From Streptomyces sp. NBC_00576 (GTDB taxonomy: Bacteria; Actinomycetota; Actinomycetes; Streptomycetales; Streptomycetaceae), in NCBI RefSeq assembly GCF_036345175.1, contig NZ_CP107780.1, forward strand, positions 558,001 through 622,000: 64,000 nt of DNA. The letters run 5' to 3'. The first letter of the stretch is position 1, and the number at the start of each line of letters is the position of its first letter. The position numbers were made by a program, and so were the translations under genes. The notes beneath the pieces are model-generated. The model searched no databases and had not been told where the DNA came from. It was given only the letters and a program-made list of their open reading frames with translations. Of this stretch, positions 35,628-44,146 are shown one piece after another.

Positions 35628-36074
35628 ATGACCAAAGCGATAAAGCTGCTGACCGCCCTTCCCCCGCCCCGCCGTGAGCGTCTGCTGGCGCTCGCGACGG
35701 AGGTGTCCTTCCCCGAGGACTTCAGGATCTTCGAGGCGGGCGGCACCGCCGACCGCTTCTGGGTCGTCCGCTCCGGCGCGGTCTCCCTGGTCCAGCAGGT
35801 GACGCCGGTGCAGCGGGTGACCGTGGGCAGCCTCGGCGCAGGCGATCTGCTCGGTTGGTCCTGGCTCTTCCCTCCCCACCGGTGGGACTTCGGCGCCGAG
35901 GCCTTCAGCCCCGTACGCGCGTACGAGTTCGACGCCGCGTCGGTGCTCGAACTCTGCGAGGAGGAGCCCGCCCTCGGGCTGCAGCTGGTGCGGATCATCG
36001 CCGAGATCCTCGCCCATCGGCTGGAGCTGACCCGGGGCCGGCTGATGGATCACTTCAACCGGGGGCCCGGATAA
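35628..36074 (+). CDS. Single-domain cyclic-nucleotide-binding (Crp-fold) protein
   Basis: This 148-residue protein consists of one cNMP-binding beta-barrel (FPEDFRIFEAGGTADRFWVVRSGAVSLVQQ, then VGSLGAGDLLGWSWLFPPHRWDFGAEA) and a C-terminal helix. It has no helix-turn-helix, so it is a sensor or partner protein rather than a Crp-type regulator. The canonical phosphate-binding GE..R..A segment is altered to GWSWLFPPHRW, so the ligand may not be cAMP. The ATG at 35628 follows gaggag; a GTG at 35586 is also in frame. Similar proteins occur near universal-stress genes in the dormancy region of S. coelicolor, which is recalled rather than checked. Confidence 0.78.
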   Translation: MTKAIKLLTALPPPRRERLLALATEVSFPEDFRIFEAGGTADRFWVVRSGAVSLVQQVTPVQRVTVGSLGAGDLLGWSWLFPPHRWDFGAEAFSPVRAYEFDAASVLELCEEEPALGLQLVRIIAEILAHRLELTRGRLMDHFNRGPG

Positions 36075-36087
36075 GGAGCGCCGGCCG

Positions 36088-37401
36088 TTATCGGACGCGG
36101 TAGCGGCGCAGCGCCGGCATCGCGGCCGCCAGGGCCAGGGTGATGGCGACAACCAGGAGTCCGCCGCCGGCGACGGCCGTGCGAGTCCCCAGAGCAGATG
36201 CCGTGGTGCCGTGCAGCAGGTCCGCCAGGCGGGGACCGCCCACGACGACCACCGTGAACACGCCCTGCATCCGGCCGCGCATCTCGTCGGTCGCCGCCGA
36301 CATCAGGATCGCCACCCGGAAGACACCGGAGACCATGTCGGCGACGCCGGCGACGACCAGGAACGCCACCGCCACCCACAGGCTGGTGCTCAGCCCGAAG
36401 CCCGTGATCGCCAGCCCCCAGGCGACGACCGCGCCGATCACCATCCAGCCGTGCCGGCGCGCCCGCGAGAACGTGCCGGAGAACAGGCCGCCGAGCACCG
36501 CGCCCACCGGGATCGCCGCGAACAGCAGGCCGAGGGCGAGTCCCTCCCCGTAGGGGGCGTACGTCTGGGCGGCGAGTTGTGGGAACAGGGCGCGGGGCAT
36601 GCCGAAGACCATGGCGACGATGTCCGCGAGGAAGGAGAGCAGGAGCACCTTGTGCAGGGCGATGTAGCGGAACCCGGCCACGATCTCCCGTGCGCCCGCC
36701 TTCCGGGAGGCCGCCGGCCCCGGCGGAAGCGGGGGCAGCCGTACGACGGACCACAGGGTGACGCACAGGGCGAGCGCGTCGATCAGATACAGCTCGGCGA
36801 GGCCGATGACGGGTATGAGAGTGCCGGCGAGCAGCGGTCCCGCGACCAGGCCGGTGTACAGGACGGTCATTCCCAGGGCGTTGGCCGCGGCGAGTTCCTC
36901 CTCGGGGACCAGCTGGGCGACGACGGCGCTGCGGGCCGGTGAGTTCAGGCCGAAGAACGCCTGCTGGAGGGCGAGCAGGACCATCAGGGTCACCACCGAG
37001 TCGAGGCCGACGAGAGCCTGGATCCAGAACAGCAGCGAGGTGACGGCGATGCCGGTGTTGGTGATCAGCAGCAGCTTGCGGCGGTCCATGCTGTCGGCGA
37101 TCGCGCCGCCCCACAGCGCGAACACGACGAGGGGCAGGAGCCCGGCGAGGCTCGCGTAGCCGACCCAGGCGGAGGAGCCGGTGATGTCGTAGATCTGCTT
37201 GGGCACGGCGACGGCGGTGAGCTGGCTGCCGACGGCCGTGACGGCGGTGGAGGACCACAGGCGACGGTAGGCGGGGCGGCGCAGGGGCCGGGTGTCCATG
37301 GCCCAGCGGCGCCGGCCGTGCCCACCCGGGCGGGGCTCGTCCGTGGGCGCCTTCGGCTGAGGGTCCGAGTCGCTGCCGGTGCTGTTGTTGCTGGGGTCCA
37401 C
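36088..37401 (-). CDS. MFS transporter, EntS-like (MFS_3) exporter
   Basis: This 437-residue protein has about 12 membrane helices. LRRPAYRRLWSSTAVTAVGSQLTAVAVPKQIYDITGSS is the usual N-terminal lead of the EntS/enterobactin-exporter-like branch, and GGAIADSMDRRKLL is motif A. A central helix pair contains FGLNSPARSAVVAQLVPEEELAAANAL, another family hallmark. The N-terminal 34 residues are hydrophilic. The GTG at 37401 has agga upstream; an ATG at 37299 is an alternative. The substrate is unknown. It converges on the cNMP-binding gene with a 13-bp gap. Confidence 0.87.
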   Translation of the reverse strand: MDPSNNSTGSDSDPQPKAPTDEPRPGGHGRRRWAMDTRPLRRPAYRRLWSSTAVTAVGSQLTAVAVPKQIYDITGSSAWVGYASLAGLLPLVVFALWGGAIADSMDRRKLLLITNTGIAVTSLLFWIQALVGLDSVVTLMVLLALQQAFFGLNSPARSAVVAQLVPEEELAAANALGMTVLYTGLVAGPLLAGTLIPVIGLAELYLIDALALCVTLWSVVRLPPLPPGPAASRKAGAREIVAGFRYIALHKVLLLSFLADIVAMVFGMPRALFPQLAAQTYAPYGEGLALGLLFAAIPVGAVLGGLFSGTFSRARRHGWMVIGAVVAWGLAITGFGLSTSLWVAVAFLVVAGVADMVSGVFRVAILMSAATDEMRGRMQGVFTVVVVGGPRLADLLHGTTASALGTRTAVAGGGLLVVAITLALAAAMPALRRYRVR

Positions 37402-37419
37402 AGGTGTCCTGGTTGCTCG

Positions 37420-37626
37420 TTACATCCAATCGGCTGAGCTTTCAATATCACAAGTGCTGCCGGGGCCTTCTCCGGAGAGCGTCCGTGCGGCGCTGTCCAG
37501 CAGCATGTCGAGGGCCGTGGGATACGCGCTGGAGACCGTGCGGGCGACGAGCTCGGAGAGCACGGTGCCGCTCCTGGTGGGACGGCGACGGCGCCGCTGC
37601 TCCTCCGGCACGACCTGCTTCGGCAC
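37420..37626 (-). pseudogene. Probable internally deleted TetR regulator remnant
   Basis: This 68-codon frame begins MPKQVVPEEQRRRRRPTRSGTVLS, a lead typical of TetR/AcrR regulators just before the DNA-binding helix, but then passes directly to ELVARTVSSAYPTALDMLLDSAARTL, which resembles the final helix of a TetR C-terminal domain. About 150 residues would be missing in frame. It lies divergent from the saccharopine-dehydrogenase-like gene, where a TetR gene would be expected. It could instead be a small unrelated protein. Confidence 0.45.
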
Positions 37627-37647
37627 GGCCGCCCCTTCGCTCTTATG

Positions 37648-37684
37648 CCAACGCCATTGACCTTAGGCGAGAGCGAGGCGTTGG
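37648..37684. promoter_or_regulatory. Inverted repeat ccaacgcc/ggcgttgg before the saccharopine-dehydrogenase-like gene
   Basis: Perfect 8-base arms (37648-37655 and 37677-37684) with 21 bases between lie in the divergent gap next to the TetR remnant. This may be the orphaned operator of the lost regulator. It is 47-83 bp before the ATG at 37731. Confidence 0.45.
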
Positions 37685-37730
37685 ATCGGCGGACAACGGC
37701 ATCGGAACCTTTACAAAAGGGAGTTTTGCC

Positions 37731-38948
37731 ATGCGTGTGCTGCTCGTGGGAGCCGGCGGTGTGGGGACCGCGATCACCAGGATCGCCGCACGGCGCTCCT
37801 TCTTCGACCTGATGGTCGTGGCCGACTACGACCCCGTGCGGGCCGAGGCCGCGGTCGCCGCGCTCGATGCCGGGGAGCGGTTCGTGGCGGAGCGGGTCGA
37901 CGCGTCCGACGAGGCGGCGGTGGCGGAGCTGCTGGCCCGGCACGGGTGCGACGTACTGCTCAACGCGACCGACCCGCGCTTTGTGATGCCGCTGTTCCGC
38001 GCGGCCCGCGCCGCCGGGGCCACCTACCTCGACATGGCGATGTCCCTGTCGCGCCCGCACGCCGAGCGGCCGTACGAGGAGTGCGGGGTCAAGCTCGGCG
38101 ACGCCCAGTTCGCGGCGGCGGATGAGTGGGCGAAGGCGGGTGCGCTGGCCCTGGTCGGGATGGGTGTGGAGCCGGGCATGTCCGATGTGTTCGCCCGTTA
38201 CGCGGCCGACGAACTCTTCGACGAGATCGAGGAGATCGGCATCCGCGACGGAGCGAACCTCACCGTCGACGGCTACGACTTCGCACCCTCCTTCAGTATC
38301 TGGACGACGATCGAGGAGTGCCTCAACCCACCGGTCGTCTACGAGTCCGGCCGGGGCTGGTTCACCACACAGCCCTTCAGCGAGCCGGAGGTGTTCGACT
38401 TCCCCGAGGGCATCGGCCCCGTGGAGTGCGTGAACGTCGAGCACGAGGAGGTGCTGCTCGTGCCGCGCTGGATCGACGCGCGCCGCGTCACCTTCAAGTA
38501 CGGCCTGGGCGAGGAGTTCATCCAGACCCTCAGGACGCTGCACCTGCTCGGCCTGGACCGCACCGACCCCGTGACCGTCCCCGGCGTCGCAGGACCGGTC
38601 GCCGTGTCGCCCCGGGACGTCGTCGCCGCGTGCCTGCCCGACCCGGCGACGCTGGGCGACCGTATGCACGGCAAGACGTGTGCGGGGACGTGGGTCAAGG
38701 GCACGAAGGACGGCGCGCCCCGCGAGGTGTACCTGTACCACGTGGTCGACAACCAGTGGTCCATGGCGGAGTACGGCTCCCAGGCGGTGGTGTGGCAGAC
38801 GGCCGTCAATCCGGTCGTCGCCCTGGAACTCGTCGCCACCGGCGCCTGGACCGGCTCGGGTGTCCTGGGCCCGGAGGCGTTCCCGGCCCGCCCCTTCCTG
38901 GACCTGCTGACGGCGTACGGCTCGCCGTGGGGCATGCGCGAGCAGTGA
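37731..38948 (+). CDS. Saccharopine dehydrogenase-family oxidoreductase
   Basis: This is a 405-residue NAD(P)-dependent enzyme. The N-terminal Rossmann domain shows MRVLLVGAGGVGTAITRIAARR, a D at the end of the second strand (VVADYDPVRAE), and the family segments DVLLNATDPRFVMPLFRAA and GATYLDMAMSL. The C-terminal domain includes GMGVEPGMSDVFARYA and HDEVLL-like metal-free catalytic regions of the saccharopine/homospermidine-type group. The substrate is not predictable. The ATG at 37731 follows aaaaggga. Possible repression by the now broken TetR gene. Confidence 0.87.
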   Translation: MRVLLVGAGGVGTAITRIAARRSFFDLMVVADYDPVRAEAAVAALDAGERFVAERVDASDEAAVAELLARHGCDVLLNATDPRFVMPLFRAARAAGATYLDMAMSLSRPHAERPYEECGVKLGDAQFAAADEWAKAGALALVGMGVEPGMSDVFARYAADELFDEIEEIGIRDGANLTVDGYDFAPSFSIWTTIEECLNPPVVYESGRGWFTTQPFSEPEVFDFPEGIGPVECVNVEHEEVLLVPRWIDARRVTFKYGLGEEFIQTLRTLHLLGLDRTDPVTVPGVAGPVAVSPRDVVAACLPDPATLGDRMHGKTCAGTWVKGTKDGAPREVYLYHVVDNQWSMAEYGSQAVVWQTAVNPVVALELVATGAWTGSGVLGPEAFPARPFLDLLTAYGSPWGMREQ

Positions 38949-38953
38949 GGTGC

Positions 38954-38979
38954 GCTCCCCGGGCCGAAACCCGGGGAGC
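38954..38979. terminator. Bidirectional stem-loop between convergent genes
   Basis: gctccccggg (38954-38963) and cccggggagc (38970-38979) form a perfect 10-bp stem with loop ccgaaa, exactly between the convergent dehydrogenase and peptidase genes. Confidence 0.75.
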
Positions 38980-38988
38980 CGGGCGGTT

Positions 38989-40413
38989 CTACGGCGCGGA
39001 CGGCTTGCCCTTCGTGCCTATCCAGGTCCGGAACAGCCCGTCCAGATCCTTGCCGGAGACGCGCTCGGCGAGGGCGGTGAACTGGGTGGTCGTACCGTGC
39101 CCGCCCCGGTGCTGGGTGGCCCAGGTGCGCAGGATCTTGAAGAACGCCTGGTCACCGACCGTCTTGCGGAGCTTGTGCAGGGCCATGGCACCGCGGTCGT
39201 AGACGGGCCTGCCGAAGATGTTCGCACCGCTGCCCGGGTTGGCGGGCGGGAACGACCACAGATCGTCGCTCGCGGCCGTGGCGTACAGGCCGTCGAAGGT
39301 CTTCTGGGCGCTCGGACCGCCGTGCTGTTCCGCGTACAGCCACTCCGTGTAGGTCGCGAAGCCCTCGTTGAGCCAGATGTCCTTCCAGCTGGTGAGGGCA
39401 ACGGAGTCGCCGAACCACTGGTGTGCGCTCTCGTGGACCAGGGTGCTCAGGTCGGGTGCCCGGTCGTACACGGGACGGGTCTGTGTCTCCAGCGCGAAGC
39501 CGACCTGCGGGGCGCGGTCGACGATGGCTCCGGCGGCGCGGTACGGGTAGGGCCCGAAGAGCCCCGCCTCCCAGTCCAGGACGGACGGCAGTTTCTTCAG
39601 CACGGGCGCGGCGGCGGAGGCCTCTCGCGGATCGACGGCGTTGTAGACCTTTATGCCACTGCCGGTGGTGTACTGCTCGACCTTGAACTTCCCGACCGTG
39701 GCCGTGGCCAGATAGGAGGCCATCGGCTCGGACTGGCGCCAGCGGAAGGTGGTCTTCCCACCCGCGGTCTGCTGGCCCAGGAGGACGCCGTTGGCGACCG
39801 CGGTGCGCCCCTGGGGGACGGTGATCGTGAAGTCGTAGGAGGCCTTGTCCTTGGGGTGGTTGTTGCCGGGGAACCAGCTCATGGAGCCCTGCGGCTCGCC
39901 GGCGACGAACACCCCGTCGTCGGTGGGGATCCAGCCGTCCTTCGAGCCGTCCGGGTCGATGACCGTCGTGGGGACGCCCGTGTAGCTGACGGCGACCTGG
40001 AACGTCTGGTTCCTGTGCAGGGCGCGGCGCGGGCTGATGATCAGTTCCTGCCCGGAGCGCCGGAACCCCGCCTTGACGTGGTCGACGGTGAGGGCGGTGA
40101 CCTTCAGGCCGCTGAGGTCGAGGTTGAAGCGGGTCAGCTTCTGGGTGGCACGGACGCTGAGCACGGCCCTGCCGTCGAGACGGCGGCTCGTGGGGTCGTA
40201 GCGAAGGTGCAGGTCGTAGTGGCCCACGTGGTAGCCACCGTTTCCGGCCAGCGGGAAGTACGGGTCTCCGACACCGGAAGTACCTGCCGTCGCGGCTCCC
40301 GCGGGTCCGGCGGCGGCCAGCAGGGCCGCGAGAGCGACGGGCACGGTAGCGACGACGGCGTCACGACGAAGGACCGCGGTGCGAGTGCCTGCGTACTTCC
40401 TGGGGGGTCTCAC
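38989..40413 (-). CDS. Secreted M1-family metallo-aminopeptidase
   Basis: This 474-residue exported zinc peptidase removes N-terminal residues from peptides. A twin-arginine-compatible or Sec signal peptide (RRDAVVATVPVALAALLAAAGPAGA) is followed by the N-terminal beta domain (YDLHLRYDPTSRRLDGRAVLSVRA). The zinc site is complete: HESAH (His327, Glu328, His331) with Glu350 in WLNEGFATYTE, 18 residues on. GSMSW takes the place of the usual GAMEN exopeptidase motif, so specificity may differ. It is shorter than classic PepN, with no C-terminal helical domain. The GTG at 40413 has taggag upstream. Confidence 0.9.
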   Translation of the reverse strand: MRPPRKYAGTRTAVLRRDAVVATVPVALAALLAAAGPAGAATAGTSGVGDPYFPLAGNGGYHVGHYDLHLRYDPTSRRLDGRAVLSVRATQKLTRFNLDLSGLKVTALTVDHVKAGFRRSGQELIISPRRALHRNQTFQVAVSYTGVPTTVIDPDGSKDGWIPTDDGVFVAGEPQGSMSWFPGNNHPKDKASYDFTITVPQGRTAVANGVLLGQQTAGGKTTFRWRQSEPMASYLATATVGKFKVEQYTTGSGIKVYNAVDPREASAAAPVLKKLPSVLDWEAGLFGPYPYRAAGAIVDRAPQVGFALETQTRPVYDRAPDLSTLVHESAHQWFGDSVALTSWKDIWLNEGFATYTEWLYAEQHGGPSAQKTFDGLYATAASDDLWSFPPANPGSGANIFGRPVYDRGAMALHKLRKTVGDQAFFKILRTWATQHRGGHGTTTQFTALAERVSGKDLDGLFRTWIGTKGKPSAP

Positions 40414-40572
40414 GCGAGCTCCTACGGTATGAGATCTGATCAGCTTCAGGGATTTCACCCTAGAGGCGTCACCGCGCGGATTCCTCCTCCTTATGGTCAA
40501 GTTGCGAGACCTCGTGACCGGGCACATCATTCTTTCGGTCCCGTATTCTCCCCACCCCGCCGGAGGACGCTC

Positions 40573-40944
40573 GTGACGGTCAACGTCCGCCGTGTCTACG
40601 AACCTCCCGAGCCGGACGACGGCGTGCGCGTCCTGGTCGACCGGCTCTGGCCGCGCGGCCTGTCCAAGGAGGCCGCGCGGGTCGACGAGTGGCCGAAAGT
40701 GCTTACGCCGTCGACCGAGCTGCGCCGCTGGTACCACGCCCAGGAGGACCCGTCCGACACGTTCGAGGAGTTCCGGCGCCGGTACGAGGCAGAGCTGGCC
40801 GCGCCCGGGGCGGCCGAACCCCTGGAGGCGCTGCGCGCACTGACCGGCAAGGGACCGGTGACGCTCGTGAGCGCCACCAGGTCCCCTGCGCAGAGCCATG
40901 CTTCGGTACTGGCCGAACTGCTGACGTCCGGGGGAAGGCGCTGA
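40573..40944 (+). CDS. DUF488 family protein
   Basis: This 123-residue protein has the DUF488 hallmarks: VRRVYEPPEPDDGVRVLVDRLWPRGLSKE at the N-terminus, the LRRWYHAQEDPSDTFEEFRRRYEAEL helix, and a final VTLVSATRSPAQSHASVLAELL strand-helix. The function is unknown; some relatives sit with haem or oxygen-related genes. The GTG start has ggagg 6 bases upstream. It is divergent from the peptidase gene and convergent with the FAD dehydrogenase. Confidence 0.88.
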   Translation: MTVNVRRVYEPPEPDDGVRVLVDRLWPRGLSKEAARVDEWPKVLTPSTELRRWYHAQEDPSDTFEEFRRRYEAELAAPGAAEPLEALRALTGKGPVTLVSATRSPAQSHASVLAELLTSGGRR

Positions 40945-40951
40945 AGATGTC

Positions 40952-42625
40952 TCAGGTTGTCGCCCGTGCCGCCGCCCGCCCCGCCGCGCGGCCGGAGAAG
41001 AGGCAGCCGCCGAGGAAGGTGCCCTCCAGGGCGTTGTAGCCGTGTACGCCGCCGCCGCCGAAGCCTGCGACCTCGCCGGCCGCGTACAGCCCCTCGACGG
41101 GCTCGCCCGTCGCGCCCAGGGCGCGTGAGTCGAGGTCCGTCTGGATGCCGCCGAGGGTCTTGCGGGTGAGGGTGTGGAGCTTGACGCCGATGAGCGGGCC
41201 GGCCTCGGGGTCGAGGATGCGGTGCGGGGTCGCGGTGCGGCCGAGCCGGTCGCCGATGTAGCGGCGGGAGTTGCGGATGCCCTGGATCTGCGCGTCCTTG
41301 CTGTACGGGTTGGCGATCTGGAGGTCACGGGCCTCGATCTGGCGGCGCACCCGGTCCACGTCGAGGAGCGGTTTGTCGGTCAACTCGTTCATTTTCCCGA
41401 TGAGTTGGTCCAGGGTGTCGGCGACCACGAAGTCCGCGCCGTGCTTCACGAAGTCGGCCACCGGGCCGGGCGCGCCCTTGCCGAGGATGCGCTCCTTGAG
41501 GAACGCCTTGCGGTTCTTGGCCGTGATGTCGGGGTTCTGCTCGGAGCCCGACAGCGCGAACTCCTTCTCGATGATCCGCTGGGTGAGGACGAACCAGGAG
41601 TGGTCGTGCTCGGCGATGTCCTCGGTGGTGCGCAGGTACTTGAGGGTGCCGAGGGTGTCGTACCCGGGCAGGCAGGGGTCGGGCAGTCGGCGGCCGAGCG
41701 CGTCGAACCACATGGAAGACGGGCCGGGCAGGATGCGGATTCCGTGGCCGGGCCAGATCGGGTTCCAGTTCTGGATGCCCTCGGTGTAGTGCCACATACG
41801 GTCGCGGTTGACCAGGCGCACCCCGGCCTCGGCGCTGATGTCGAGCATCCGCCCGTCGACGTAGGCGGGCACGCCGGTGACCATGTCGGCCGGTGCCGTG
41901 CCGAGCCGTTCGGGCCAGTACTGGCGCACGATGTCGTGGTTGGCGCCGATGCCGCCGGTGGTGACGATCACGGCCTGGGCGGTGAGTTCGAAGTCGCCGA
42001 TGCGGTCCCGGTTGGACGCCACTCCGCGCGGCGAGGTGTCCTCGGCGAGGACCGTGCCACGTACGCCGCGCACCGCGCCCTCCGTGACGACGAGTTCGTC
42101 GACCTGGTGGCGGTGGTAGAAGGTCAGCAGTCCGGCGCGGGACGCCTGCTTGGCACTGAGCACGAACGGTTCGACGACTCCGGTGCCCGTGCCCCACGAG
42201 ACGTGGAAGCGGGGTACGGAGTTGCCGTGCCCGTGGGCACGCAGGTCGCCGCGTTCGGCCCAGCCGACCGTCGGCAGGAAGGAGATGCCGTGACCGGCGA
42301 GCCAGGACCGCTTCTCCCCGGCCGCGAACTCGACGTAGGCGCGCGCCCATTTCACCGCCCAGGAGTCCTCGTCGTCGACGCGGTCGAACTGTGCGCTGCC
42401 CTGCCAGTCGCTCCAGGCGAGGTCGAAGGAGTCCTTGATTCCCACGCGTCTCTGCTCCGGTGAGTCGACGAGGAACAGCCCGCCGAACGACCAGAAGGCC
42501 TGGCCGCCGAGGTTGGCGGCGTTCTCCTGGTCGACGAGTGCGACCCGTCGACCCTTGCTGGTCAGCTCGTGGGCCGCGACCAGTCCGGCGAGGCCGGCTC
42601 CGACGACGATGACGTCCGCATCCAT
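40952..42625 (-). CDS. FAD-binding dehydrogenase (KstD/fumarate-reductase-like)
   Basis: This 557-residue flavoprotein is related to the FAD-binding subunit of succinate/fumarate enzymes and to 3-ketosteroid dehydrogenases (COG3573 type). It opens with DADVIVVGAGLAGLVAAHELTSKGRRVALVDQENAANLGGQAFWSFGG and closes with the second FAD segment GLYAAGEVAGFGGGGVHGYNALEGTFLGGCLFSGRAAG. The ATG at 42625 follows aaaggga, 17 bp after the stop of the TetR gene, so the regulator and enzyme form one operon. The substrate is unknown. Confidence 0.88.
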   Translation of the reverse strand: MDADVIVVGAGLAGLVAAHELTSKGRRVALVDQENAANLGGQAFWSFGGLFLVDSPEQRRVGIKDSFDLAWSDWQGSAQFDRVDDEDSWAVKWARAYVEFAAGEKRSWLAGHGISFLPTVGWAERGDLRAHGHGNSVPRFHVSWGTGTGVVEPFVLSAKQASRAGLLTFYHRHQVDELVVTEGAVRGVRGTVLAEDTSPRGVASNRDRIGDFELTAQAVIVTTGGIGANHDIVRQYWPERLGTAPADMVTGVPAYVDGRMLDISAEAGVRLVNRDRMWHYTEGIQNWNPIWPGHGIRILPGPSSMWFDALGRRLPDPCLPGYDTLGTLKYLRTTEDIAEHDHSWFVLTQRIIEKEFALSGSEQNPDITAKNRKAFLKERILGKGAPGPVADFVKHGADFVVADTLDQLIGKMNELTDKPLLDVDRVRRQIEARDLQIANPYSKDAQIQGIRNSRRYIGDRLGRTATPHRILDPEAGPLIGVKLHTLTRKTLGGIQTDLDSRALGATGEPVEGLYAAGEVAGFGGGGVHGYNALEGTFLGGCLFSGRAAGRAAARATT

Positions 42626-42642
42626 TGCGACCGTTCCCTTTC

Positions 42643-43284
42643 TCATCCGCCGCTGTGCGCGGCCGGGTTGTCGCTGCCGTCGGTGAGCAGCGCGGTGAGC
42701 AGCTGCTTGAGCCACGCGCGCGCGTGCTCGACGTCCTTGTCCAGCAGCAGTTGGGTCGTGACCCCGTCGTACGCGGCGATCACCGCGTGGGCTGCGCCCT
42801 CGGTGTCGCCGAGTACGGCGGGCAGTTCGGTGTGTCCGGTGGCCCGGGCGAGCCGGTCCGCGACGGCCCGCCGCAGCCGCTCACGGTGTTCCAGGAGGGT
42901 CTGGGCGACGGCCGGGATCCGGGCCGCGTGGACCAGGAAGTCGGTCTTGACCAGCAGCCAGTCGAGGTCGAGCAGCAGGACCTCGGTGACCCGGTCGACG
43001 GCGGCGGGCACGTCGAGATCCGGACCGTCCAGAGCGAGCGCGCCCGCGACCTGGTCGGCGATCAGACCGGCGCGCTCCCCGTAGAGGGCGAAGAACAGCT
43101 CGTCGAGGCTGTCGAAGTTCGAGTAGAAGGCACCCCTGCTGTAGCCGGCGGCTTCACAGACCTCCTCGATCGAGACCCGCCCGAACCCCTTCGCGGCGAA
43201 CACCGCGAACGCCGCCTCCAGCAGATTGGCCCGCGTGCGCACGCGCCGCTTGGTCACCCGCCCCGTCGTTCCCTCGCCCGCCAT
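42643..43284 (-). CDS. TetR family transcriptional regulator
   Basis: This 213-residue repressor has a full N-terminal helix-turn-helix (RANLLEAAFAVFAAKGFGRVSIEEVCEAAGYSRGAFYSNFDSLDELF, about residues 18-62) and a helical ligand-binding domain with a Cys-free interior. Its ATG follows ggaggg. It is first in an operon with the FAD dehydrogenase, and two overlapping perfect palindromes 17-40 bp upstream suggest autorepression. The ligand is probably the dehydrogenase substrate or product, which is inferred from linkage. Confidence 0.92.
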   Translation of the reverse strand: MAGEGTTGRVTKRRVRTRANLLEAAFAVFAAKGFGRVSIEEVCEAAGYSRGAFYSNFDSLDELFFALYGERAGLIADQVAGALALDGPDLDVPAAVDRVTEVLLLDLDWLLVKTDFLVHAARIPAVAQTLLEHRERLRRAVADRLARATGHTELPAVLGDTEGAAHAVIAAYDGVTTQLLLDKDVEHARAWLKQLLTALLTDGSDNPAAHSGG

Positions 43285-43300
43285 GTCCGACCCTCCGTTC

Positions 43301-43324
43301 GATACAGGAATGTATCCGATACAT
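43301..43324. promoter_or_regulatory. Overlapping palindromes, likely TetR operator
   Basis: gatacaggaatgtatc (43301-43316, 6-base arms) and atgtatccgatacat (43310-43324, 7-base arms around C) share the middle half-site, giving three alternating gatac-type half-sites. They lie directly upstream of the TetR start. Confidence 0.65.
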
Positions 43325-43411
43325 CAGTGCATCCAAAGGGTTCGGGAGAGCCGATATTTCGCCAGCCAGTAAATAGGTACACGTGTTCGAACACGGGGGT
43401 ACGCTGATGCC

Positions 43412-44038
43412 ATGACCGCGCATCTCCAAGGCTCCCTCTTCGACCAGACCGACGAAGTCCGGCTCGGCGCACTGGCCGAAATGCGCCGTACGACGCTGGG
43501 TCACGGCGCCTGGATCGACGAACTCCCCGGCTGGCTCCATGGGGCCGACGCCCTGTTCGAACTGCTGGCGGCCGAGGTCCCGTGGCGGGCCGAGCGCCGG
43601 ACGATGTACGACCACGTCGTCGACGTACCCAGGCTGCTGGCCTTCTACGGAGCCGGTGACACGCTGCCGCACCCGGTGCTGGCCGAGGCGCGGAACGCGC
43701 TCTGTGCGCACTACGCCGCCGAGCTCGGGGAGCCCTTCACCACGGCCGGGCTCTGCTACTACCGCGACGGGCGGGACAGCGTCGCCTGGCACGGGGACCG
43801 GATCGGGCGCGGTGCGCGCGAGGACACCATGGTCGCGATTGTCTCCGTGGGCACACCGCGCGACCTCCTGCTGCGGCCGGTACAGGGCGGCGAGACACTG
43901 CGGCGCCCCCTGGGGCACGGCGACCTGATAGTGATGGGCGGCTCCTGTCAGCGGACCTGGGAGCACGCCGTTCCCAAGAGCACACGGGTCACGGGGCCAC
44001 GGATCAGCATCCAGTTCCGGCCACACGGGGTGCAGTGA
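43412..44038 (+). CDS. alkB: AlkB-type 2-oxoglutarate/Fe(II) dioxygenase
   Basis: This 208-residue nucleic-acid demethylase repairs alkylated bases (1-methyladenine, 3-methylcytosine) by oxidation. The double-stranded beta-helix metal ligands are visible: His127 and Asp129 in AWHGDR, distal His185 in TWEHAVP, and the 2-oxoglutarate-binding Arg residues in GPRISIQFR. LCYYRDGRDS matches the family substrate loop. A perfect palindrome cgtgttcgaacacg (43382-43395) lies 16 bp upstream of the ATG and could be an operator. The last codons overlap a tandem duplication that repeats the stop region. Confidence 0.92.
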   Translation: MTAHLQGSLFDQTDEVRLGALAEMRRTTLGHGAWIDELPGWLHGADALFELLAAEVPWRAERRTMYDHVVDVPRLLAFYGAGDTLPHPVLAEARNALCAHYAAELGEPFTTAGLCYYRDGRDSVAWHGDRIGRGAREDTMVAIVSVGTPRDLLLRPVQGGETLRRPLGHGDLIVMGGSCQRTWEHAVPKSTRVTGPRISIQFRPHGVQ

Positions 44039-44077
44039 GGCACGGGGCGCAGTGAGGCACGGGGCGGCCTGCCCCGT
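44032..44077 (+). terminator. 17-bp tandem duplication across the alkB stop, then hairpin
   Basis: gcagtgaggcacggggc occurs twice in direct succession (44032-44048, 44049-44065), duplicating the alkB TGA. The second copy ends in acggggc (44059-44065), which pairs with gccccgt (44071-44077) to make a terminator-like stem. Confidence 0.65.
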
Positions 44078-44146
44078 CGTGAGCCACTCCCCCGCCGTCT
44101 GCTTTGCTGTGCGTCATCCGGCAGCGAACTGCAGAACGGGAAGATC

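Noticed and set aside
43382..43395. LexA SOS box upstream of alkB
   Set aside because: The half-sites overlap instead of having the four-base spacing of the actinobacterial SOS consensus.
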